Notes: a model not told the origin generated them from the letters alone. A stretch of DNA of 11,166 bases from an uncultured Collinsella sp. (GCA_900555355.1 USKV01000032.1:1-11166), one strand, 5' to 3'; positions 1 to 7,107 are shown, counted from the stretch's first letter. Numbers and translations: made by a program.

Positions 1-37
1 CAACGAAGGTGAATGGCGCCCACGATCAAGCGAGCAC

Positions 38-77
38 CAACAGCATGCTGTTGACCGCTATGTCTGAACAACAGACA
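38..77. promoter_or_regulatory. Two adjacent dyad-symmetric sites upstream of the first gene
   Basis: Positions 38-53 read CAACAGCATGCTGTTG, a perfect 16-bp palindrome. Eight bases later, 61-77 hold TGTCTG, a 5-base spacer and CAGACA, a perfect 6-bp inverted repeat. Both lie immediately before a TATACT box at 91-96 and the likely gene start at 144. That is where operators for dimeric regulators are often found. No regulator can be named, and the sites could also be chance or the end of something upstream of the window. Confidence 0.35.
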
Positions 78-90
78 CCCTCCACTCATC

Positions 91-96
91 TATACT
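91..96 (+). promoter_or_regulatory. Possible -10 box for the membrane protein gene
   Basis: TATACT matches five of six bases of the sigma-70 -10 consensus and would start a transcript about 40 bases before the ATG at 144. No good -35 hexamer sits 16-18 bases upstream; the nearest candidate, TGAACA at 65-70, is 20 bases away. Activation by a factor bound at the adjacent dyads would be one explanation. Only the -10 box is supported. Confidence 0.3.
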
Positions 97-143
97 CAAG
101 AGCGTGTGCGCATCGCCCAAAAACGATGAGAGTCGAGGCCCCC

Positions 144-1277
144 ATGCAGCAGCTCACCGAACAAGAAAAGAAACGCATCCAGCGGTACTGCACATACCCC
201 AAGATCGCAGCGACCGCACTCGTCATGTCGTTCGCAGCATGCCTGTTGATGTTGCCGCTCCAAATGATCAACGATATCGCGTTCCACCAAAAGGAATTCC
301 AACCCGCGGGCATATATACCGCCATCGCACTCACCGTAATCGAACTCGCCATCTTTTGCTATTGCGCTCTTGCGCCGCGCTTTGGAATGCAGGGCAAACA
401 GTGGAAGGAGCTGCAGAGCAAGCTTGCGGTAGCCCAAACCAACAAAGACCGCTCCGCGGAGGTCGCCGGCGTACTTGCCACGCAAGCTGCCGGCCGCCTG
501 CTCAAGAACAGCGACAACGATCTCGCGCGCAATCTGGGCGGTGCCGCCGAGGTCGCCAGCGCCGTGGGGGCAGTCACCACGGCGGCAGACGTGCTGGCCG
601 AGACCTCGAGCAATGCCGAGGCCATGGCAAACGCATACGGTGTGACGATTCCAAGCGTCAAGAAGCAGATCATAGCTCTCGCGGTGTTGCCCGCCATTGC
701 GCTGCTTGGCGTCTACATCCCTCAGTTTGTCCAGGGAAATAACGAGCTTCAGGTAAGAAAGGCTGCAGCCGCCGAGCAGCTCGCCATCGCGCAGGATGCC
801 TTGGAGCCCGTGTGCGAACGCGTCGCCGCAGACGACCCGTACGAGTCGTATCACGACTACGGCTACCGCATTATCGGCTATCTGCGCGATAATGACCTCG
901 GCGCTCAAGCAGTCTATGTCTACCTTTCTTTTGATGCAGACGGCATGCTCACGGACGTCGATTACACCAGTCAGATCGACCCCGAGGCAAGCCCTGCAGA
1001 CAACCTCGCCCGCGCCGAGCAGGATATCGCGACGCTCTGCGCCCCGCTCAACGGGTTGGACATTTCCGTTGCCACACCGGACCTCCTCACGCCATGCAGC
1101 CTGTCGGATGAATTTAAACAGGCATTTTTAGCCGGATCCCTATATGAAGAAATCAGCATCAAGACGGAGGACGAATCTATCAAGTCGTACTACACCTTTG
1201 ACACCGAGCCCAAGGAAGAGTTCGACGAATACACCCACCCGGAAATTAGGCTCATGCTCTCTGCAAAGAAGAACTAA
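144..1277 (+). CDS. Three-pass membrane protein of unknown function
   Basis: I do not recognise the family. The frame is open from position 9 (GTG), but I place the start at the ATG at 144, giving 377 residues. A purine-rich GTCGAGG lies just before it, and the protein then begins with a charged cytoplasmic tail (QEKKRIQR) leading into a membrane helix. Hydrophobic segments lie at about 21-43, 56-78 and 174-196. Between the second and third is an alanine-rich, mostly helical stretch of about 95 residues, probably cytoplasmic. After the third comes a soluble acidic C-terminal region (197-377) rich in Tyr and Asp, probably outside, with Cys at 224, 299 and 318. There is no enzymatic motif. The gene converges on the ABC transporter gene and is not in an operon with anything in the window. 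Coding is likely from length, membrane pattern and codon use. Confidence 0.75.
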   Translation: MQQLTEQEKKRIQRYCTYPKIAATALVMSFAACLLMLPLQMINDIAFHQKEFQPAGIYTAIALTVIELAIFCYCALAPRFGMQGKQWKELQSKLAVAQTNKDRSAEVAGVLATQAAGRLLKNSDNDLARNLGGAAEVASAVGAVTTAADVLAETSSNAEAMANAYGVTIPSVKKQIIALAVLPAIALLGVYIPQFVQGNNELQVRKAAAAEQLAIAQDALEPVCERVAADDPYESYHDYGYRIIGYLRDNDLGAQAVYVYLSFDADGMLTDVDYTSQIDPEASPADNLARAEQDIATLCAPLNGLDISVATPDLLTPCSLSDEFKQAFLAGSLYEEISIKTEDESIKSYYTFDTEPKEEFDEYTHPEIRLMLSAKKN

Positions 1278-1319
1278 AGGCTTACGCTCTAATTGCCGCT
1301 CGCAAACATCGTCTATATC

Positions 1320-1503
1320 TCGAGGTCTAATAATTTTCCGAGAAGTGAACGGCTGTATTTGGACACCCGAAGCATCGACATTTTCTGACGCCAAAACCGC
1401 AGGATTCAACAATCAAAACCGCAGGAAATTGCATCTCAAAAGTGTCGACGCTTCGGGGGTCCATTTTGACTCGTTCACTTCTCGGAAAAGTATTAGACCT
1501 CGA
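1320..1503. repeat. MITE-like long inverted repeat element
   Basis: The outer 32 bases of each end (1320-1351 and 1472-1503) are inverted copies with one mismatch, an A at 1333 against a C in the opposing copy. The symmetry continues inward less perfectly: GGAC(A/C)CCCGAAGC(A/G)TCGACA is found at 1361-1380 and, inverted, in the right arm. Arms of about 65 bp result. The centre is not symmetric; it holds a 13-bp direct repeat, CAAAACCGCAGGA, at 1392-1404 and 1414-1426. The element fills the gap between two convergent genes and encodes no convincing protein. I see no clear target-site duplication. It fits a miniature inverted-repeat element or a long palindromic intergenic repeat; a cruciform or RNA hairpin could form. 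Confidence 0.7.
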
Positions 1504-1518
1504 ATTCACAAGCCGCTC

Positions 1519-1550
1519 AATGTGACAAAGGGACCGTCCCTTGTCACATT
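1519..1550. repeat. Hairpin at the 3' end of the ABC transporter gene
   Basis: AATGTGACAA, a bulged A and GGG pair with CCC and TTGTCACATT around a 5-base loop, giving a 13-bp stem with one bulge. The right arm overlaps the TAA stop codon of the minus-strand ABC transporter gene (1549-1551). No T-run follows on either strand, so it is not a textbook intrinsic terminator, but it may slow or stop transcription from both convergent genes or protect the 3' end. The motif looks like a repeated intergenic palindrome; copy number in the genome is unknown to me. Confidence 0.55.
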
Positions 1551-4500
1551 ATTCAGAGCGCAGGGCCTCCACGGGATCCTTCCTGGACGCGCTGCGGGCG
1601 GGCAGCAGGCCGGCAACGACCGTCAGCAGTACCGAAATTGCAATGAGCACCAGCGCATCCTGCACGGGCAGGCTCATCAGATTGGGTACCTGTTTGGCAG
1701 TAAGCGCCCAGGCATTAACCGGAAAGCTCACGGCCACCACGACGACAACAGCAAAGACGCCGGCAATGAGGCCCTCGATAAAGGTCTCGGCATTGAATAC
1801 GTTGGCCACGTTACGCTTCGACGCGCCGATCGCACGCAGGATGCCAATCTCCTTTTTGCGTTCCAGCACGCTGATGTAGGTGATGATGCCGATCATGATG
1901 GAGCTCACCACCAGGCTGATACTCACGAATGCGATGAGCACCAAGCTGATGGTGTTCACGATGTCGGTCACCGAGCCCATGATGATGCCCATGTAGTCGG
2001 TGTATGAGATTGCCTGTTCATCGTGGCCAGAGGCTTTGACCTGCTTGTTGTACGCATCGATGTGATCGAGTACGCGCTCCTTGGCCTCAAAGTCGCGCGG
2101 GAAAATCTTGACCGAGATGGGGTCTGCCTCGTCCGCATAGCCCAACGTGGTCAGATTGTTGTCGTAGGTGAGCTTCGACGCCTTGGCATAGCTCATCATG
2201 AGCGAGCTCAGGTCCTCGGCGTCCATGTTGAAGTGAATGGCATGAGCAAAGGCACTCGCATCCACGCGCATGGCGCTCGCCAGGTTAGCAAAACTCGAAG
2301 ATATCTGCGTCGCCATCTGGTCCATAAGCCCTGCCGCGCCCGCCTTGAGCTGGGATGATACCGTCGACGCTATCTGCTCGCTGATTGCCTTCATCACCTG
2401 ATCCATAGCCTGCTGCAGATACGGAGCCAGCTGCTTTTGCACATAGTCGCTCATCACCTGCTGCAGACGCTCGGCCAGGGCATCGCCGCCGAGCGCTTTG
2501 AGCTGGGCCAGGATTTGCTGAGCTGTTTCATCATTCTCAAGATACGTCGAGAATGCGGCAGAGAGCTTTGACGCGTCCTTAAGATCTTCGGGCGACAGCG
2601 CCTTAAACTGATCAGACTGCAAAAAGCCCTCAAACAGCTGGTTGGCTAGTGTTCCCACCTGCTGCATTTGCTCGGGCGTGAGTTCCAGACCGTCAAAGAT
2701 GCCCGAGAAATCTGGGGCCGGTGCTTTTGCCATGATGTCGCTGAAGTCGATGTCCTTGCCAACGCTCGAAAGGTCAATGTCCAGCCCCGACAGATCGATG
2801 CCAGAAAGGTCCATACCGCTGGCCGCACCCGAGAGCGCAGACGCATCAAACGAGAACGCGCTCTTAAGTGCTGCCTCGTCCACACTGAACATGCTGCCCA
2901 GATCAACGCCTTGCTTGGCCTCGCCTTGCAGTTCGTCGAAGGTTTTGCCCGTAAAGACATCCGTCTCGGGGTGGGCAAGCTGCTCCTGCACAATCTGCGA
3001 ATCGGCGGCGCGCTCCATAAGCCGGCGAGTCAGCGCATGCGTATAGGCAATGCCCGGAGACAACGCGCTCGCATTGGCCGTCTCGTTAGGTCGCACCACG
3101 CCCACAATGTGCACGTCGATACCGTCGGCAACCTTGGCGGCCATAAAGTCGGCATCACCAGACATGTCGGTCCATATGCCGGTCTCTTCGTTTTTGCGAT
3201 AGACATCGGCCGGCGACAGCATCTTAAACGTCGTGGACAGCGCATCGTCGTAGGTAAAGTCGGTGCCGGTCTCGGGCGTTTCGACCCCACCGTCAGCCGT
3301 CATAGCGCTGTTTACCAGATCGTTGAGCTCATCGATGTCCAGCGCACCGATGCTATAGAGCGTGTAGTCGCCCACCGTACCGCGGCTCGAAAGCACCATC
3401 ACGGCTTCGTTGGCAGACGTGGGCCAATGACCGGCGACGACATCGTACTGGCTGTCGAGCAGGCTCTGGTCGTCAATCATCTCGTTAAAGACCGAGGTTC
3501 CCATGGATTCCATGCTCACCGTTGCCGCCGAGCTCGCGCCTCCGCTCATTGCCTCGGTCATAGCGTTGGGAACAAGCCGGACGGGCTTCTCATCGCCCTT
3601 GCCGGCACGATAGACAACCGGCGATACACCGTAGCCGTACTGAATGGCGTTGACCTCTTTATCGATGCCGTCGCCACCGGCATCGAGCCATGCCTTAAAG
3701 CTTGTCATGTCGTTAGACTTAACGCTCGCAAACATATCCTTTACGGCCGTGACCACAGGAATCTTATCGGTTCCCTTAGCCTTGCCGCCGGCACTGTCGT
3801 CGGACGAGCCCTCGTTCTTGGACATATCGTCGTCCGTGGCCCCCTGTCCGCCCATCATGGACGACAGGTCGTAATCCTGCTTGGAAATGGTGAGCGGGTA
3901 GCTCGAGAGCGTATCCTCCTCGACCTTTTTGATGTAACCGTTTACGCCATTGGACAGCGCCAAGATCGCCGCGATACCGATAATGCCAATCGAGCCCGCA
4001 AAGGCAGTCATGGCCGTGCGGCCCTTCTTGGTCATGAGGTTTCGGGCAGAAAGCCCCAGCGCCGTCACAAAGCTCATCGAGGTTTTGCGCGTAGGCTTGG
4101 CCTCGCGGCGCGTGGCGTCAGCGACATCGAAGGGATCGGAATCGTCGGTGATCTTGCCGTCCGCCAGATTGACGATGCGCGTGGCATATTGGTACGCCAG
4201 CTCGGGATTGTGCGTGACCATGATAACCAGGCGGTCGCGCGCCACGTCCTTGAGCAGATCCATGACCTGTACGGATGTCGTTGAATCCAAAGCGCCGGTC
4301 GGCTCGTCTGCCAGCACGATCTCGGGATCGTTAATCAGGGCGCGGGCGATGGCCACGCGCTGCATCTGTCCGCCCGATAGCTGGCTCGGGCGCTTGTTAA
4401 CGTGCTCGCCCAGGCCGACTTTCTCCAACGCCTCGCGCGCACGCTGGCGGCGCTCGGCATGGCCCACACCCGTAAGCGTCAGCGCTAGCTCAACGTTTTC

Positions 4501-4803
4501 CAAAATGGTCTGATGCGGAATGAGGTTATAGCTTTGGAAAACAAAGCCGATGCGGTTGTTGCGGTAGGCATCCCAATCGCGATCGTGAAAATCCTTAGTC
4601 GAAATACCGTCGATCAGCAGGTCGCCAGAATCGAAATGATCGAGTCCGCCGATAACGTTGAGCATCGTGGTTTTACCCGAGCCCGAGGGACCCAGAATGG
4701 CCACGAACTCGTTATCGCGAAAAGACAGGCTTACGCTGTCGAGCGCCACCTGCGTAAACGACTGCGTAACGTATCTTTTGCAAATACCTTTGAGCTCCAA
4801 CAT
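1549..4803 (-). CDS. MacB-like ABC transporter: ATPase fused to FtsX-type permease
   Basis: ATP-driven membrane protein of the MacB/LolCDE (FtsX permease) class, which usually acts as a mechanotransmission pump or extruder rather than a pore. Numbering is from an in-frame TTG at 4812; the likelier start is the ATG at 4803, nine bases after GGGAGAGG (1,084 residues). Residues 1-230 are a complete nucleotide-binding domain: Walker A GPSGSGKTT 41-49, Q-loop Q93, signature LSGGQ 145-149, Walker B with D169/E170, switch H201. A linker leads to membrane helix 1 (about 265-289), then about 660 extracytoplasmic residues, then three helices (about 951-981, 1012-1036, 1052-1072) with the FtsX-type sequence ERKKEIGILRAIGASKR between them. 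The outer domain has Asp-Leu-Ser-Gly repeats near 660-700 and a long amphipathic helical stretch near 765-850. It is far larger than MacB's roughly 200-residue periplasmic domain. The substrate cannot be told from sequence; peptide, antibiotic or lipoprotein export are options. It is transcribed alone. Confidence 0.9.
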   Translation of the reverse strand: MLELKGICKRYVTQSFTQVALDSVSLSFRDNEFVAILGPSGSGKTTMLNVIGGLDHFDSGDLLIDGISTKDFHDRDWDAYRNNRIGFVFQSYNLIPHQTILENVELALTLTGVGHAERRQRAREALEKVGLGEHVNKRPSQLSGGQMQRVAIARALINDPEIVLADEPTGALDSTTSVQVMDLLKDVARDRLVIMVTHNPELAYQYATRIVNLADGKITDDSDPFDVADATRREAKPTRKTSMSFVTALGLSARNLMTKKGRTAMTAFAGSIGIIGIAAILALSNGVNGYIKKVEEDTLSSYPLTISKQDYDLSSMMGGQGATDDDMSKNEGSSDDSAGGKAKGTDKIPVVTAVKDMFASVKSNDMTSFKAWLDAGGDGIDKEVNAIQYGYGVSPVVYRAGKGDEKPVRLVPNAMTEAMSGGASSAATVSMESMGTSVFNEMIDDQSLLDSQYDVVAGHWPTSANEAVMVLSSRGTVGDYTLYSIGALDIDELNDLVNSAMTADGGVETPETGTDFTYDDALSTTFKMLSPADVYRKNEETGIWTDMSGDADFMAAKVADGIDVHIVGVVRPNETANASALSPGIAYTHALTRRLMERAADSQIVQEQLAHPETDVFTGKTFDELQGEAKQGVDLGSMFSVDEAALKSAFSFDASALSGAASGMDLSGIDLSGLDIDLSSVGKDIDFSDIMAKAPAPDFSGIFDGLELTPEQMQQVGTLANQLFEGFLQSDQFKALSPEDLKDASKLSAAFSTYLENDETAQQILAQLKALGGDALAERLQQVMSDYVQKQLAPYLQQAMDQVMKAISEQIASTVSSQLKAGAAGLMDQMATQISSSFANLASAMRVDASAFAHAIHFNMDAEDLSSLMMSYAKASKLTYDNNLTTLGYADEADPISVKIFPRDFEAKERVLDHIDAYNKQVKASGHDEQAISYTDYMGIIMGSVTDIVNTISLVLIAFVSISLVVSSIMIGIITYISVLERKKEIGILRAIGASKRNVANVFNAETFIEGLIAGVFAVVVVVAVSFPVNAWALTAKQVPNLMSLPVQDALVLIAISVLLTVVAGLLPARSASRKDPVEALRSE

Positions 4804-4950
4804 GGACGGCAACCTCTCCCACGCGGGCGCACTAGCCCACTCTCCCCCGCCGTTCGTATTCGACGCGTTTGTCCTACTCTATCCCCATTTTTCACCGACA
4901 CCAGTGAGGAATGTAGGGAACCGCGCCAAAAAACGAACGGAACGGCGCCC

Positions 4951-4977
4951 AAAAAAGAGGCCCCAAGTGGGGCCTCT
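4951..4977 (-). terminator. Intrinsic terminator of the redox operon
   Basis: Read on the minus strand, GAGGCCCC and GGGGCCTC form a perfect 8-bp GC-rich stem (nine with the outer A-T pair) around the 4-base loop ACTT. TTTTTT follows directly at 4956-4951. This is a textbook rho-independent terminator about 80 bases after the TlpA-like gene stop. It separates the redox operon from the ABC transporter gene downstream, which therefore needs its own promoter. The 150 bases between the terminator and the ABC start (4804-4950) hold no promoter hexamers I would defend. Confidence 0.9.
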
Positions 4978-5056
4978 ATATGGTGGAGATTATCTTGAAA
5001 GGCAGCGGACTACTCCGCACAGCGACACACGATCCTCGCGATGCTTTACGTGTTTT

Positions 5057-6028
5057 TTACTGCTCGCTATTCGCAATCGCCTGGTCGATAAGTTTGTTGA
5101 GTGCAGCGCGCTGCTCGGCGGAGCTGATGGCTCCCACGATGGGCTCCCCTACGATGTTGCCATTCTGATCGATGACATACGTTGTCGGGAACGAGAACAA
5201 ATTTGACGTAAACTTACCGGCCTCGCTATCCGACTTGAACCAGATGTTCTTATACGTCACGCCCTTCTTGCTCAGCACGTCCTTGGCATCTGCAATCTCG
5301 CCCTTGTTGCCATCGAGCGTAAAGGAATTGACGCCCACGACCTGGCCGCCCTTCTTGGCAAGCTCCTGATTCAGTTTCTCAAGATCGCCCAGCTCGCCCA
5401 CGCACGGCTTGCAAGTAGTGAACCAGAAGTTCATGACGGTGACCTTGTTCTTAGAGAACAGCTCGTCGCTGCTCACGTCGTTGCCGTCCAGGTCCTTGCC
5501 CGTAAAGCTGGGGAACTTCGTCGCCTCGTTCGAAGCATTGGCACCAGCCGTCATGCCAGCGGTCGAAGCGTCGACGCTCTCGCCTGCACTCGGCGTGCTT
5601 CCACAGCCGGGGAACTCCTTCTCCAGGCTCTCGAGCTTGTCCTCGATCTCCTTGATCTGCTGTGCACCGGCCTTGAGCGTCTTAAGCTCATCCGCCGTAA
5701 ACTTATCCTTGGCGCCGTCGATGGTCTTGAGCAGGAAATCGCCGTAATTGCTGCCGTCCTCAATCATTGCCGAGTCTTTATTTGCCGCATTGAATACCTT
5801 TTCCCACAGCGCGTTATCACTCGAAAAGATCTCGTTCTCCTTTTTCATGAGCTTCGCATACAGCTCGGCGGCCTCGTCGGCATTGGCCGGCTTCTGCGCA
5901 GTGAGTTCTGCGATCTTAGGATCGGAGCTCGCAGATTCGCTCGCATTGCCGCCAGGTGCCGAGCACGCCACAAGACACAAGGCCAGCACCGGCACCATAA
6001 ACAGGGCCGCAATCTTAGAAAGCTTCAT
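5057..6028 (-). CDS. TlpA-like thioredoxin-fold lipoprotein
   Basis: Extracytoplasmic thiol-disulfide oxidoreductase anchored to the membrane, 323 residues. The start ATG follows GGAGG by 7 bases. A lipoprotein signal ends in the lipobox LVAC with C22 as the lipidation site. Residues 36-140 form a charged helical domain, and a Ser/Ala/Gly linker (about 141-170) contains an additional C142. Residues 171-323 are a TlpA/ResA-type domain: FPSFTGKDLDG at the front, WFTTCKPC with the active-site pair C206/C209, and a cis-proline at P281 in SFPTTYVID. TlpA domains alone are usually about 150-190 residues, so the helical domain is an unusual addition of unknown role. It follows the iron-sulfur membrane protein by 29 bases and precedes a strong terminator. 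CKPC rather than DsbA's CPHC suits a reducing role, probably supplied with electrons by its neighbour. The client protein is unknown. Confidence 0.88.
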   Translation of the reverse strand: MKLSKIAALFMVPVLALCLVACSAPGGNASESASSDPKIAELTAQKPANADEAAELYAKLMKKENEIFSSDNALWEKVFNAANKDSAMIEDGSNYGDFLLKTIDGAKDKFTADELKTLKAGAQQIKEIEDKLESLEKEFPGCGSTPSAGESVDASTAGMTAGANASNEATKFPSFTGKDLDGNDVSSDELFSKNKVTVMNFWFTTCKPCVGELGDLEKLNQELAKKGGQVVGVNSFTLDGNKGEIADAKDVLSKKGVTYKNIWFKSDSEAGKFTSNLFSFPTTYVIDQNGNIVGEPIVGAISSAEQRAALNKLIDQAIANSEQ

Positions 6029-6035
6029 AGTCGTT

Positions 6036-6040
6036 CCTCC
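6036..6040 (-). promoter_or_regulatory. Ribosome binding site of the TlpA-like gene
   Basis: GGAGG on the minus strand lies 7 bases before the ATG at 6028, an ideal arrangement. It fixes the start directly at the lipoprotein signal peptide MKLSKIAAL. Confidence 0.8.
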
Positions 6041-6057
6041 GTTTTGTCGAAGCTTGT

Positions 6058-6960
6058 TTACTTTTTATCGGCGGTCAAGGGGAGCTTTTCCGCCGACACA
6101 TCCAGGCCATAGCGATAGCTGATGGCATCGACGGGACAGGCCCCGATGCACTTTCCGCACCGGATGCATTCGGCATGATTGGGTGCGCGGACCACATCAA
6201 CGTCCATCTGACAAACCTTTGAGCACTTGCCGCACGAGACACATTTGCATGCGTCAACCCGAATCCCCAGTAGGGACACCCTATTCATGAGCGCATAGAA
6301 TGCGCCGAGCGGGCAAATCCATTTGCAGAAGGGGCGATAGAACAAAACGCTCAGCACTACCACGGCAATGAGAACGACAAGTTTCCAAGTAAAGAGCTGT
6401 CCCAACGCAGATCGAATGCCGGCATTGGCAATGGCCAGCGGAATGGCGCCCTCGAGCACACCCTGTGGACAGATGTACTTGCAAAAGAACGGGTCGCCCA
6501 TGCCCACGTCGTTAACCACCAAGACGGGCAGCAGCACCACGGCAAACAGCAGCACGACGTACTTGATGTACGTGAGCGGCTTGAGCTTTTTCGTGGAGAA
6601 CTTTTTGCCGGGAATCTTATGAAGCAGCTCCTGCAGCCAGCCAAACGGGCACAGAAAGCCACATACAAAGCGCCCCAGCAGCACGCCGAGCAAAATGAGC
6701 GTACCGGTAACATAGTAAGAAAAGTTGAACTTGGATGAACCTACCACCGACTGGAACGACCCGATGGGGCACGCACCCGATGCCGCGGGGCACGAATAGC
6801 AATTAAGTCCAGGTACGCAGACTGTTTTTCCCGCGCCCTGATAGATGCCGCCTTTGGCAAAGTTTGGCAGGTGAATGTTGGTAATAAGTGTTGCCGCCGC
6901 CTGAATGAATCCGCGAAATCGGGCCAAAACATGCGACGCAGTGTTTTCTCTTTTATCCAA
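6058..6960 (-). CDS. NapH/YccM-like 4Fe-4S membrane protein
   Basis: Polytopic membrane protein predicted to pass electrons across the membrane, 300 residues. The frame is open to 7050, but that extension runs over the small CxxC gene. I choose the TTG at 6960 because GGAG (6974-6971) lies 10 bases before it and it overlaps the preceding stop (TTGGATAA). Features: a membrane-proximal cysteine cluster (C48, C54, C57, C64, in CVPG...CYSCP...CPIG); hydrophobic segments near 80-97, 132-149 and 192-208; three CxxxCP motifs at the membrane edge (C100/C104, C160/C164, C212/C216), the hallmark of the NapH family; and two ferredoxin-type 4Fe-4S motifs (C240/243/246/250 and C265/268/271/275). The first has Gln rather than Pro after its last Cys. 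NapH relatives pass electrons between quinol or ferredoxin pools and outer reductases. With no nitrate reductase genes here, its next-door lipoprotein is the obvious acceptor; this is inference. Confidence 0.88.
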   Translation of the reverse strand: MDKRENTASHVLARFRGFIQAAATLITNIHLPNFAKGGIYQGAGKTVCVPGLNCYSCPAASGACPIGSFQSVVGSSKFNFSYYVTGTLILLGVLLGRFVCGFLCPFGWLQELLHKIPGKKFSTKKLKPLTYIKYVVLLFAVVLLPVLVVNDVGMGDPFFCKYICPQGVLEGAIPLAIANAGIRSALGQLFTWKLVVLIAVVVLSVLFYRPFCKWICPLGAFYALMNRVSLLGIRVDACKCVSCGKCSKVCQMDVDVVRAPNHAECIRCGKCIGACPVDAISYRYGLDVSAEKLPLTADKK

Positions 6961-7099
6961 TTCCGATACACTCCAAGCACAGCCTAATCGCTTTGGCCAG
7001 CACGGCATCCGCCTCGCCACGCATAACGCCAAAGCACACCATGGCCACACCGACGATCAGCAACGCAACCTGCATTACAGGTTTTACCGCTTTGAACAA
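6953..7099 (-). CDS. Small CxxC membrane peptide, CD1871A-like
   Basis: A 48-residue protein starting at TTG 7099, 8 bases after a perfect AAAGGAG (7114-7108). It has a basic start (FKAVKP), one hydrophobic helix (about residues 7-26), an RGEAD turn, and ends in IRLCLECIGIG with a C41-x-x-C44 pair two helical turns from the membrane. The ending and the size match what I recall as the CD1871A family of CxxC-motif small proteins, often encoded beside 4Fe-4S membrane proteins; this is from memory. The stop overlaps the next gene's start (TTGGATAA), which suggests translational coupling and partnership in one complex. Function is not known; a thiol or iron-sulfur ligand, or an assembly subunit for the membrane protein, is possible. 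An in-frame GTG at 7108 is too near the ribosome binding site to be preferred. Confidence 0.82.
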   Translation of the reverse strand: MFKAVKPVMQVALLIVGVAMVCFGVMRGEADAVLAKAIRLCLECIGIG

Positions 7100-7107
7100 C
7101 CTGACCA

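Noticed and set aside
2..67. Open frame of 21 codons ending in TGA at 65-67 at the left edge, possible tail of an upstream gene
   Set aside because: Too short to judge, with no family signal; it would also cover the dyads at 38-77. It remains possible but is not supported.
9..143. Upstream in-frame extension of the first membrane protein from GTG at 9
   Set aside because: The extra 45 residues are low-complexity and not membrane-like, no ribosome binding site is visible within the window, and a -10-like box and dyads lie inside the extension.
96..908. 270-codon minus-strand frame opposite the first membrane protein gene
   Set aside because: It is antisense, has unusual composition and no recognisable domain, while the plus-strand frame has ordered membrane segments.
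1392..1426. Two CAAAACCGCAGGA copies as a CRISPR array
   Set aside because: Only two 13-base copies with a 9-base spacer, inside an inverted-repeat element; no array and no cas genes.
2668..4284. 538-codon open frame on the plus strand opposite the ABC transporter gene
   Set aside because: Antisense shadow of a strongly supported gene; its product is His/Arg-rich with no domain, as expected from GC-rich opposite-strand frames.
6961..7050. Longer N-terminus of the iron-sulfur protein starting at 7050
   Set aside because: Those 30 residues come from out-of-frame reading of the small CxxC gene, which has the better ribosome binding site and a family-like C-terminus.
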